Shown one piece after another: positions 1-7,779 of a DNA stretch of 12,477 nt; position 1 is the stretch's first letter, and each line of letters begins with the position of its first letter. The translations under genes were made by a program, and so were the position numbers. The notes under the pieces are model-generated. The model was not told the origin of the DNA, did no database searches, and saw only the letters and a list, made by a program, of their open reading frames with translations. Origin of the DNA: Stephanodiscus triporus (lineage: Eukaryota; Bacillariophyta; Thalassiosirophyceae; Thalassiosirales; Thalassiosiraceae); NCBI GenBank assembly GCA_036939755.1, contig JALLAZ010002683.1:1-12477 (forward strand). Direction: 5' to 3'.

Positions 1-125
1 CATTGAATGGGATATCTAAACCCTCTGTGATTCCTGGAACCCCCGGTTTTCCGCCCCTCTCAAGGAAACATCAACGCTCGCTCGCGCCTGCCTGCGGCCT
101 CCTCCGCCTCGAATTATTTTCAACG

Positions 126-2092
126 ATGCCATGCCATGCTCCCTTCTACTCTATCTTTCGCTCACATTATCATAATCAAATTCAACTCTCTCTGCTGCCT
201 AGACAGTCACTAATAGCCATGCGTTGCCTACGCACTGAAGCCCGCAATAATGACAGACAACAATTATCTAAGAAGAGATTATTTGGGTCCTTCGCGTCCA
301 AAGCATATGTCGCCACCGCCACAGCATGTACATCTTACGCAGCATACTACTGTGCAACCGCATTGGTGTTTAGTTCCATCGCAACTGTGAATGGCGATGC
401 CAATGTGGTTAAAGCGGAGAAGAAAAAAGACGAAAATTACGGAATCGAATACGAGGGTTTTGACAGCCATCCCGGCGTTCATATCGATAGTCGCACTGGC
501 GTTGCCACAAAGGAAACGAAAGCTGCCTCCGCCGCTGTGGTGTCCCTGGCGTTGGAAGCAGCGGGTTTGGACGAAACGGGCACTACGAAAGGAATTGGTG
601 GTAATGGGGGTGACATGACCTTGCACCCCAATCATGCCCACAGAATAGGATTCGGAACTTGTCCTGTGTACGGTTGTCCGTTCCTACCCCTGGATGTGCA
701 CCACGATGCAGATGTCAAGGCGCAATTGGGGAAATTGAGAAGCACTATACTCGCGGATGGAAAAGAGTTGAAATCCGCTGGTTCGGATAAGGCTGCTACC
801 CTTACTCTGATTGGGTACAAAGGAGGAAAATTGGAGCATCAGATCAATCAAGATCGCGCACTGGCTCTTGCCCCCTACTCATACTACAACATCAATTCTT
901 CTTCTAGCGGTGAAGGACAACCTGTTGCGAAACTGATAGGTGTGTTTGATGGACATGCGAAGTATGGCGAAAAGGTGTCTGAGTATGTTGTGAAGATATT
1001 GCCAGCGTTGTTGGGGAGCAAACTGATCAAATTGATCTCGAACGATGATGATGAAGTAGATCTACAAAAAAATGACCATGTTAGCCACATCATCCGCGAA
1101 ACGTTTCTCGAGTTAGATGCCACGTCTCCAGCTGACCCATCCGGTGGATGTACGGCAAGTATTCTACTCCAACTAGGAACAAAGATATACATTGCAAATG
1201 CAGGAGATAGCCGCTCCTTTGTCGCCGTCCACATCGTACCTCCACCGCAATCTAACAACGGAAGTATGAGCAATGCCAAACCAACCACCAAAATCATTTT
1301 TGCCACTCGCGAAGACAAACCGCATCTTTTGACTGAACGTAAACGTATCGAACACATGGGCGGGAAAGTCTACATACCGCATGGTTTTCTGGAAAATGGC
1401 CAAGGAACGACTCGTGTATTATACCAGGATCCAACTACAGGAAGTGAGTTCACATTATTCTAAATGTTTCGTTGACTGCCATATCAACACATATTCACAA
1501 TCCATCATTATTATCAGGCACAAGTGGTCTTGCAATGAGTAGATCCATTGGAGATTGGGACGCTGGCAAGGTGGGTGTTATTCCTGACCCAATGATAGAT
1601 ATTCTGGACATGAATGAGATCAAGAGAAAGGTCCTGGAGAATCTGAATAAGGCTTGCAAAGGTGAAACGGTTGAAATAGACCCCGCCAATGGCGAACAAT
1701 CACCCGTAGACCAATGTGTTACGTACACAGAAATGGATGTGAAAATATTTGCAGTTTCTGCGACCGATGTAAGTCGCACCCTTAAGCAACGGGTGGTAGT
1801 ACTTAGGTGGCATCTGCATTTCATATTTACTCACGTTTTTCAACTTCATCGTCAGGGTTTGTTGGATTACATTCCTGAGCAAGCCATAGTAAATCATGTC
1901 GCTAAGGGTCTGTATGAGACCAAAAAAGCTCATACGGAGAAAACTGTTGCAAAAGACGAAGTGCAAGTATCGCACCCACTGCTAGCCTGCGAGGATCTCA
2001 TCCGCGCCGCCGCTCAAAGGTGGCAGGAGGATAAAGGAGGCAGGTACAGAGACGACATTGCAATAGCTGTGGCGGACTTGGACGACGAGTGA
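126..2092 (+). CDS. PP2C-type (PPM) Ser/Thr protein phosphatase, three exons, N-terminal hydrophobic segment
   Basis: Predicted exons are 126-1443, 1518-1768 and 1856-2092, giving 601 aa. This is a metal-dependent PP2C phosphatase that removes phosphate from Ser/Thr; the substrate is unknown. Motifs seen, numbered from the ATG at 126: NQD (241-243), GVFDGH (272-277, metal Asp 275), GGCTA (340-344), ANAGDSRS (357-364), DKP (397-399), [12 protein letters not shown] (443-454, restored only by removing intron 1), ATDGLLDYI (metal Asp 523, restored by removing intron 2) and RDDIAIA (589-590). All metal-binding Asp appear present, so activity is likely. The N-terminus is basic and Ser-rich, then hydrophobic at about 60-86, suggesting an organelle presequence or a membrane anchor. 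A CPVYGC pair lies at 179-184. The 126 ATG is the first in frame and has A at -3; the ATG at 219 (570 aa) is a fair alternative. The frame is open to the window edge, but without an ATG. Family confidence is high; the start is uncertain. Confidence 0.9.
1444..1517 (+). other. Intron 1 of the PP2C gene (74 nt)
   Basis: The donor is GTGAGT at 1444 and the acceptor is TTATCAG ending at 1517. The intron falls after the first base of a codon. Removing it joins ...PTTGS to [14 protein letters not shown], a standard PP2C block. Read through, the frame stops at TAA 1461-1463, so splicing is required. Confidence 0.88.
1769..1855 (+). other. Intron 2 of the PP2C gene (87 nt, in frame, no stop)
   Basis: The donor is GTAAGT at 1769 and the acceptor is CATCGTCAG ending at 1855, in phase 0. 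Removal restores SATD|GLLDYI, the conserved metal-Asp/Gly motif. The length is a multiple of three and there is no in-frame stop, so retention would add 29 residues directly after the metal-binding Asp rather than truncate the protein. Confidence 0.88.
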
Positions 2093-2126
2093 AATGACTG
2101 TAGATAGAAAAGCAGCTTAGTCCAAT

Positions 2127-4145
2127 TTATAGTAAAAAGCTTTCTTGCCGCAAGGATTGGTATTTTGACTCTTCTTGGAAGGAGTCGTATTCATTTAGGC
2201 CTGTGAAGTCTTTCATTGTTTCATCTTCATCACTCATGTAACCTGTGTGATCCTTTACTTTGCTTTTGCTTATACAGCCAAGAGGGACACTGCCGATTGG
2301 TGCCTCGAGAATTTCATCTTTCAACTCTCCCAAAGCCATTTCTTCCAAAAACATTGGCATTAAAGCCCCCACCAACAATGTGGACGATGCGACAATAAGC
2401 ACTGATACTCCATCACCACTTCCAGCCATCATAAGCCGTGCATTTACAAACTGGGCGAACATGGCGGCGAATCTCCCACATGCTGTGCAGACACCCATGC
2501 CCCCACTTCGTACACGTGTAGGGAAGAGCTCTCCAGTCAAAACATCTATCGTGTTCCAGGAGATTATTGAGAACATTTGAAACATGCAAGCAGAGATCGC
2601 AATGCCATATGTTCGCGCGATGGATGATTCATCCTTGTCACCGCCATACACCAACATAGCAAACACCGCCAAACCTCCCGCCGCACCTAGTAGGCTCCCT
2701 ACCAGCATACGCCTCCTACCCCATCGATCCGAGTACTTAATACTAATGACATTACCTGGCAAATTCGCCAATGCAAACAAGAAGGAGTTTAAGAAAATAT
2801 TCTGAAGATGAATCGCGGCGAAGATAGTGTTGATCCACGTCGTTATGCCGTATGATGAAAAAGAAAGGGAGAACCAAATGGTCTGTAGTGGTAAAGTAGT
2901 ACGGGTAAGGAGCTGAGGAGAGTAGAGCCTTTGAAGAGTCCCAATGAGAGAATCCAGAGTTGAGCGTATCCTCACAGTCAAAGAATTTGAACTGATGGCA
3001 TTTATATCTGTAGATATGCTCGAATGATCACGTCGCAATTCTGAACCCGTCAAAGGTTGTATTGTATGCATTGAATGAGAGTTCAAATGTGAGCTGTCGG
3101 CCTTGCCAGCAAAGTTCGCCGCACACGATTCATCAAATTCTTCCACGCAAGATGTATTATTAATCAGCTGTAGACCCAAAGTTTTAGCAATTTGATTACA
3201 CTGTTCAGCGTTTTGTCATTCCCATTAACGAATCAAGATTAGAAATGAGTGATGGACCTCCTCCGCATCGATGACAAGACTGAAATATTTGCAACCTCCG
3301 AGTCCATCGCTGCCACTTACCACGTATGCCGATTTATCGTACTTTCGCTTTGTTGATGCCAAAAACCGTGGACTTTCTGGAACATAGTAATACACCATGA
3401 AAGCACCAAGGGCACTAGGCATGGCACAAAGGGCGGCAAATATTCTCCAGATAGGGACGACGTTCGTTTCCTGATCGTGCTGAAGATCTCGTCCGAATAA
3501 AACCCAACCCAGACCCGATACGAATAGACTGCCCACCATCCAAAAACTGGCAACGAAGGTAACCACAGCTCCACGCACTTCCTTTGGACACCATTCACTC
3601 GTCAGACTAAACAAGGAAGGGACGGTCGCGCCTATGCCTATGCCGGCGAAAAACCTCCACGCAGTGAGTTGTGCAATGGTCTGCGTCAGGAAGGGAAAGG
3701 AGGAGAAGAGCCCGGCAGTGGCATTTATCACGAGACCGACAAGGAGGGCGGGACGTCGACCAATATGATCGGAGAGGAAGCCCAACAGGGTGCCCCCGAT
3801 CAACATTCCGAAGAAGATGGATGCCGCGAGGTATTCGGCTTGTTTCACCGACGAGGGATCGTCCGCGTCGTCTTCATCTGATTCATCCGAAAGCATGTCC
3901 CGTCTAAATGTGGGGTTGGCCAAAAGGTAGGACAGCATTAGTATCTCCGTGGCGTCGGAGGAGTTAGCGATGCAGAGCGCCAGCAGCGGGAGGGGAAAGT
4001 AGTGCCGAAACCGGCGGCGATGCGCGAGCTCGACGACGACCGAGCGACCACCGTCTAACGGCAGTCTCAGCTTATATTCTCGGTAGAGCTGCCCTAAAAA
4101 GTCATCAATTGTTCGATCGGGAGTGGATGTCGCTCTCGTAGCCAT
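2127..4145 (-). CDS. Major facilitator superfamily transporter, SV2/SVOP-like (sugar porter type), two exons
   Basis: Predicted exons on the minus strand are 4145-3321 and 3200-2127, giving 632 aa. It is a polytopic membrane transporter; the substrate cannot be read from sequence. Motifs: GFLSDHIGRRP (122-132, the loop 2-3 signature), RFFAGIGIGATVP (164-176), PESPRFL (256-262), a second-half SDRWGRRR (430-437) and ELFPTRVRSGG (499-509). These fit the SV2/SVOP and organic-ion/sugar porter branch. An Asp/Glu-rich loop (86-96) lies between the first hydrophobic segments. A long hydrophilic, Ser-rich central loop spans about 276-375. The C-terminal tail of some 65 residues is acidic and Ser/Tyr-rich. 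The ATG has A at -3 and G at +4. The splice joins KSAYV to CNQIAKTLGL, which reads well for this family. The stop is 34 bp from the convergent phosphatase stop. Family confidence is high; substrate and cell membrane are unknown. Confidence 0.9.
3201..3320 (-). other. Intron of the MFS transporter gene (120 nt)
   Basis: On the minus strand the donor GTAAGT begins at 3320 and the acceptor GAACAG ends at 3201, in phase 0. A branch-point-like CTAAT lies upstream of the acceptor. Without splicing the first exon runs to a TAA at 3225-3227, and an in-frame TGA lies just upstream of the second exon. A nearer acceptor (ATTTCAG, 41-nt intron) exists, but its continuation meets stops in all frames. Confidence 0.82.
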
Positions 4146-4397
4146 TGTGATGCGCTTAGACTACCATAGACCGGGCCGGGGTTTAAGACGGGTTATCCCC
4201 GTTATTCTACCATATTTTCTAGAATGAAGTCCTACGCAATAGACCGGGGTTTAAGCACCGCCACCGGGTTAACCCGTTATTCTACCGAGACAATATGTCC
4301 CATTTGTTCTACTGTGAGTACTACCGTAAAATAGAGGTCTCAGAAGTAAAAAATAGTACGTACTTACTTTGATAGATGGCCGAGTTGCAAAAAATAT
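4146..4397. promoter_or_regulatory. Upstream region of the MFS gene
   Basis: About 250 bp lie between the transporter ATG and a GC-rich block. I see no convincing TATA box. The region holds two imperfect direct repeats (listed separately), the perfect palindrome AGTACGTACT at 4355-4364, and a donor-like GTAAGTACG on the minus strand at about 4363-4371. That donor could mark a 5'-UTR intron, but no exon is demonstrable. Confidence 0.5.
4166..4286. repeat. Pair of imperfect direct repeats (~46 and 48 bp) next to the MFS start codon
   Basis: Unit 1 spans 4166-4211 and unit 2 spans 4239-4286. Both begin ATAGACCGG, share GGGGTTTAAG and end CCGTTATTCTACC. The centre of unit 1 is the dyad ACGGG-TTATC-CCCGT. 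The centre of unit 2 is the perfect 12-bp palindrome CGGGTTAACCCG at 4265-4276. The starts are 73 bp apart. The units sit 21-141 bp upstream of the transporter ATG, so they lie in its 5' UTR or core promoter. They could be tandem regulatory sites or remnants of a small mobile element. Confidence 0.8.
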
Positions 4398-4420
4398 ATG
4401 AGCCGCCGCCTTTGTTGTCA

Positions 4421-4446
4421 CCCTCCCCCCCCTCCCAAGGCCCCCC
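4421..4446 (-). other. Potential G-quadruplex motif (minus strand)
   Basis: Read on the minus strand, this stretch holds four G runs (6, 3, 8 and 3 G) separated by loops of 4, 1 and 1 nt, which fits the canonical G3+N1-7 pattern. It lies about 280 bp upstream of the MFS start codon on that gene's coding strand. Folding is inferred from pattern only. Confidence 0.5.
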
Positions 4447-4632
4447 GTCATCGTCACCGCCGCCAACGTTGCGGTCGCCATCGCCGTCGCCGTCGCCCTG
4501 ACGTGCCTCCAGGCGTGTCTTCGCCTTCCGTCTGCGCCGCGCCGCTGTCAGTGCAAGCGGGACGCGCCTCCGGGCGTGTCTTCGCTTGGCTCAGCGAAGC
4601 GACGCGACGTAAGAAAAACGACCATCCGCGGA

Positions 4633-5043
4633 ATGCCCCCCCCCAAGCCTGACAAGAAGTCCGTCGCCCCGGCTGCGCCTCAAGACGATTCGTCGCCACC
4701 GCCCCGTGCCGTCGCCGATGCATTCGACGAGAATTTGAGGGGGGATGAAGAGCCGTCGATGACCGCAAGGACGAGGCCTCGCAATTATCGTGCGTCTGCC
4801 GCCGCTGCCGCCGCCGAATTTGTTGTCGTCGGACAACAATCCGCCGCCGCCGAATTTGACGAAGACGAAAGTCCATCCTTCCGTCTGCGCCGCAATTCCC
4901 CCTCCCCCCCAAGCCTTAGTCATCACATGGCTTATCCCCTCCCATGGCCTCCCGTCATCGTCACCGCCGCCACCGCCAACGCACCCCGTCGTCACCACCG
5001 CCAACATCTCAAGTTCCCCCCAAGACCTCCTCCAAGTGCATGA
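4633..5043 (+). CDS. Possible small Pro/Ala-rich hypothetical protein (136 aa), doubtful
   Basis: An ATG-initiated frame of 137 codons runs through the GC-rich block. Its first two thirds have protein-like composition, with a Lys/Pro start (MPPPKPDKK), an acidic stretch (DENLRGDEEP) and two Ala-Glu-Phe repeats (SAAAAAAEF, SAAAEFDED). The last third is Pro/His/Arg-rich low complexity. An AATAAA lies at 5100-5105. I recognise no domain. Overlapping open frames exist on both strands because the composition avoids stops, so this may not be a gene. If real, it converges on the transposase-like gene and could be an accessory or host fragment. Confidence 0.25.
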   Translation: MPPPKPDKKSVAPAAPQDDSSPPPRAVADAFDENLRGDEEPSMTARTRPRNYRASAAAAAAEFVVVGQQSAAAEFDEDESPSFRLRRNSPSPPSLSHHMAYPLPWPPVIVTAATANAPRRHHRQHLKFPPRPPPSA

Positions 5044-5231
5044 ATTTCAGGGCAGGGGGGAAACCCTTGCATTTTTTTTTTGGCCAATTAATCCGGTAAA
5101 ATAAACACCAATTAAATGATTATTCTCTATTAAAAATAGCGTGATCAACTAAACAATAGTAATATCTCTATTACTATAATTATATTACACTGTGGGAAAA
5201 AGCCTCACCTGCTCAAAAAACCCACGCCGCC
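5044..5231. other. AT-rich spacer with a perfect hairpin, 3' of the transposase-like gene
   Basis: A sharp switch from GC-rich to AT-rich DNA begins with a T10 run near 5081. The inverted repeat ATAGTAATA/TATTACTAT (5156-5164 and 5169-5177, 4-nt loop) lies about 55 bp beyond the transposase-like stop codon, where a 3' end would be expected. It may be a 3'-end or RNA structure, or part of an element end. No gene is visible. Confidence 0.5.
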
Positions 5232-7694
5232 TCAGCCACCACCATCACCGTCGATTATCATTGACTCAATCAACTCCTTCGTTGCATACTTCTTCAATTT
5301 ATTTGCTGCCCTAAACTCCGATCGGTCCAACTTCTCCACTTTCACCTTTGCCCACTGTGCTGCCGTTGGCTCAATATACAAAATATTGTCATGAAACTCA
5401 GGGGGTACGTTGGGGCGGTAGTTCTTCCACATTTCAACAACTTTGTATGGGTTCATCCCAACATAATTCATCCGACTCATGCGCGCAGAATACGCTCGAA
5501 CCTCGACCGGACTGCGCAACTTCCTCGACTTTTTCCCAACCTTGTGCGCCGAAGACACGTGCTCCTCGAGGTTACTTTGACGAAGGTCCATCAACGTCAC
5601 TTCCGGATCGTCGCCGCTGCAAGAAAAGATATGATTGACCTTGACCTTACCAGATAGTTCAGTGTACATATCCTTGAACAATTTGTCATAATCAAAAAAA
5701 TCATCAGGCAATGTCGGAATCACAGATACCGACTCGGATGTATTTAAAACATCCACTAAACATTCCATGGTGAATACATTTTGCTTTCGATACTCGATTT
5801 TTAGGGAATTGAAGAGGCGGTCAGCAGCATTTTTAGTATGTCCAACGATAAGAAAAATAAAATTGACAGATAAAAAATACCCCATCGCCTTGAGCCACAC
5901 CGCAAGCTTGAGCACCGTATTATTTTTGTTTTGACCACTGCAATTATCGAAAATAATATTCAACTCACCGCCGGCTGAATCCTCTCGAAGAAGATTCAGC
6001 CGTCGTAACGTTTTGACAATAAGTGAAGCAACATTATTGGCCCCCTTCTTTCCGACACCCTCGTGGTATACATGTGCAATCATGTGCTCCGATACTGTAC
6101 CGTCCTCATACTCGTGCGCATGATTTACCATCCCCAAAGTATACACGCTCAACGGACTGAAGTAGTACGTACAGCCAGGTTGCTCGCTGTTATAAATTGG
6201 GAGCTCCATGTTTTGTCCATAGTCGACAACGAACGTGTACGTGCGCAACCCATGATTGATGCCCTCTTTTGCATCATTGACTGCCGCAGACACCTTCTCC
6301 TGATATAACGCCCTCTGCGCGCGTGCCATTTTTATATGCTCTGCTGACTCCAACAACATTATTTCACGTGCTTCCGCCTCCACCGTTGCTGCCGACTCCA
6401 CTCCATCAATATTTAAATTTGCAAGGACAGAACTGATGTCTCCGAGCACATTGTCCCCTTCCGCTTCACTTTCACTCTCATCGTCAACCGTCTGTTCGCC
6501 CGACTGCCTCGATAAATACCTGTGTCGATTGGCAAAAGTATAGCAGTACTGACAGATGTCCTCCGTAGGTCGGCTCACCTTAAGCTGGGGGAAGTCCTTC
6601 TTCCACTTGGCATAATAGCATGCAAAAGAAACAAACTCGTTGGAATTGATTTCCTTACCTTCTTCCCCTTCCACCACGATTGAACCATTTGGTTTACATG
6701 TCACCTTATATCCGAGCAATGACATGTAACGACGATAACAATTCCGATATCCCATTGATATCGGGAGATACACCATTTCTCCTGCCTCCTCTCGATTGGT
6801 GCGCCCAGCTACTCCATCCACCAATGTTGCTATGACGCGCGTTGCTCTTACCTCGCCGAGCTGGAGTAAATAATTGAAGTGCCTGTTGAGGTCTTCAAGC
6901 ACCGTGGCCGTCACTTTCGTCGAATTGCTCTTAATCCCGGCCAACCCATGTCGTGGCATGATACCTGTGGTCTTCGCTGCAGTTTGGATAGATGTCAAAC
7001 GATCATATCCAATACTCATCACCAACTGCATGCCGGACGTGCATAGCCGATTATCGCGGAGAGACGCGAGAACCTGCACATTGTCGACAAAATTCCCATC
7101 GTACGGCAGGTGATAATAATTCGTTCGGCCTTTTCTCCAGCCTGACCTAACCGCCGCGTTTGCATATCGGAACCACTCCAATATGATCCCGTCTTGATCG
7201 TATTTGGTCTTCCGCTCAAACCAAACCAGGTAACGTGCGACCGCCTTGCGGGGAAGCTCATCGGCGAGTAAAAGAAGGCAGTTGCAGTCCTTGTTCTTGC
7301 ATTCGGTTTTACCTGCAAGACAATTATCAAAATAAATAAATAAGTCATCATCGTTCATTTCCAACTTACTCCGCCGCTTCATACTCCCATAAGAGGTGAA
7401 GGTACTATCATCTTCCTCCATCCCTTCCGCTGGTCGCTTCTTCCCCCATCGTCTCCCTTTCTTCCCACCCTTGCGTCCTGTTTCCCTTCGAGTTGGCATC
7501 TCCATCATGACATCGTCATCACTGCTGTTACCCCCCCCCGCCGCTGCCGCCACCGCCGCTGCCGCAGAACCCCCCCCCCCCACCGCCACCGCCACCGCTG
7601 CCACCACAGGTAAAATCGTCTCGTCATCTCCTGCATTAGTGCTGCTGTTGCTGTTGCTGTGGCTGTCGCTGTCGCTGTCGGAGAAGGCTGACAT
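5232..7694 (-). CDS. Transposase-like protein with putative RNase H-like D-D-D core (DUF7869-like), intact
   Basis: This single uninterrupted frame encodes 820 aa from the ATG at 7694; the frame extends to 7733 only through a GTG. By memory of the family it resembles eukaryotic transposon proteins with FDNCSGQNKN and GHTKNAADR motifs; I cannot confirm this by search. Order of parts: a Ser/Asp repeat and Ala/Gly low-complexity head (1-60), a Lys/Arg-rich nuclear-localisation-like stretch (69-91), a Cys cluster (C125, C132, C137, C139), a central region, a DICQYC zinc-knuckle-like pair (C381, C384), an acidic linker (404-414) and the likely catalytic half. Candidate metal-binding Asp residues are D491 (VVDYGQN), D583 (IIFDNCSGQ) and D625 (GHTKNAADR), with the last two 42 apart, typical DDE spacing. 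The role would be DNA cutting and joining in the nucleus. No frameshift or stop is present. I found no terminal inverted repeats or target duplication, so it may be an active element, a recently immobilised copy, or a domesticated gene. Confidence 0.75.
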   Translation of the reverse strand: MSAFSDSDSDSHSNSNSSTNAGDDETILPVVAAVAVAVGGGGSAAAAVAAAAGGGNSSDDDVMMEMPTRRETGRKGGKKGRRWGKKRPAEGMEEDDSTFTSYGSMKRRSKLEMNDDDLFIYFDNCLAGKTECKNKDCNCLLLLADELPRKAVARYLVWFERKTKYDQDGIILEWFRYANAAVRSGWRKGRTNYYHLPYDGNFVDNVQVLASLRDNRLCTSGMQLVMSIGYDRLTSIQTAAKTTGIMPRHGLAGIKSNSTKVTATVLEDLNRHFNYLLQLGEVRATRVIATLVDGVAGRTNREEAGEMVYLPISMGYRNCYRRYMSLLGYKVTCKPNGSIVVEGEEGKEINSNEFVSFACYYAKWKKDFPQLKVSRPTEDICQYCYTFANRHRYLSRQSGEQTVDDESESEAEGDNVLGDISSVLANLNIDGVESAATVEAEAREIMLLESAEHIKMARAQRALYQEKVSAAVNDAKEGINHGLRTYTFVVDYGQNMELPIYNSEQPGCTYYFSPLSVYTLGMVNHAHEYEDGTVSEHMIAHVYHEGVGKKGANNVASLIVKTLRRLNLLREDSAGGELNIIFDNCSGQNKNNTVLKLAVWLKAMGYFLSVNFIFLIVGHTKNAADRLFNSLKIEYRKQNVFTMECLVDVLNTSESVSVIPTLPDDFFDYDKLFKDMYTELSGKVKVNHIFSCSGDDPEVTLMDLRQSNLEEHVSSAHKVGKKSRKLRSPVEVRAYSARMSRMNYVGMNPYKVVEMWKNYRPNVPPEFHDNILYIEPTAAQWAKVKVEKLDRSEFRAANKLKKYATKELIESMIIDGDGGG
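7506..7680 (-). repeat. Simple-sequence tracts in the 5' coding part of the transposase-like gene
   Basis: On the plus strand this holds a C9 run (7531-7539) and a C12 run (7570-7581), CCGCCA/CCGCTG triplet-like repeats, and a CTGTTG/CTGTCG hexamer tract near 7640-7680. They encode the Gly/Ala and Ser/Asp/Asn low-complexity head. Runs of this length are prone to slippage, which would shift the reading frame near the N-terminus. Confidence 0.7.
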
Positions 7695-7773
7695 TATTTT
7701 TTTTTCGAACACAAAAAAGAGTTGTGATGCCACAACACCATCAAAAACTGGGCTTGTAGAGTAGTTTTCCTGA

Positions 7774-7779
7774 CACGTG
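7774..7779. promoter_or_regulatory. G-box CACGTG upstream of the transposase-like gene
   Basis: A perfect CACGTG palindrome within TGACACGTGG lies 80 bp upstream of the transposase-like ATG. It is the core bound by bZIP and bHLH factors in plants and algae. A six-base match is weak evidence by itself. Confidence 0.35.

Larger units (their letters stand above)
4398..5043. repeat. GC-rich, low-complexity block with several internal duplications
   Basis: The plus strand is rich in C and CCG/GCC triplets. Duplicated segments seen by eye: 4431-4464 against 4938-4971 (34 bp, 2 mismatches), 4500-4524 against 4561-4585 (25 bp, 2 mismatches), and 4524-4540 against 4877-4893 (17 bp, exact). A short tandem CCGCCGCCGAATTTG recurs at 4808-4822 and 4844-4858. 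A 7-bp hairpin (CTTCGCT/AGCGAAG) is at 4580-4599. Stops are scarce on both strands, as expected from the composition. This may be an eroded repeat or a minisatellite-like expansion. Confidence 0.65.

Noticed and set aside
884..1357. 157-codon frame on - antisense to PP2C exon 1
   Set aside because: It covers the DGH and GDSR motifs of the phosphatase in antisense and has no family character of its own.
3280..3320. A 41-nt intron in the MFS gene using the ATTTCAG acceptor
   Set aside because: All three continuations meet a stop within about 75 nt and do not reach the second half of the transporter; the 120-nt intron gives a continuous family-like protein.
4454..5007. Two minus-strand open frames in the GC-rich block
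   Set aside because: Gly/Arg-rich translations reflect repeat composition; stops are scarce on both strands here, so openness is not evidence of coding.
7695..7733. N-terminal extension of the transposase-like frame to 7733
   Set aside because: It begins with GTG, not used as a start in nuclear genes; the first ATG is at 7694.
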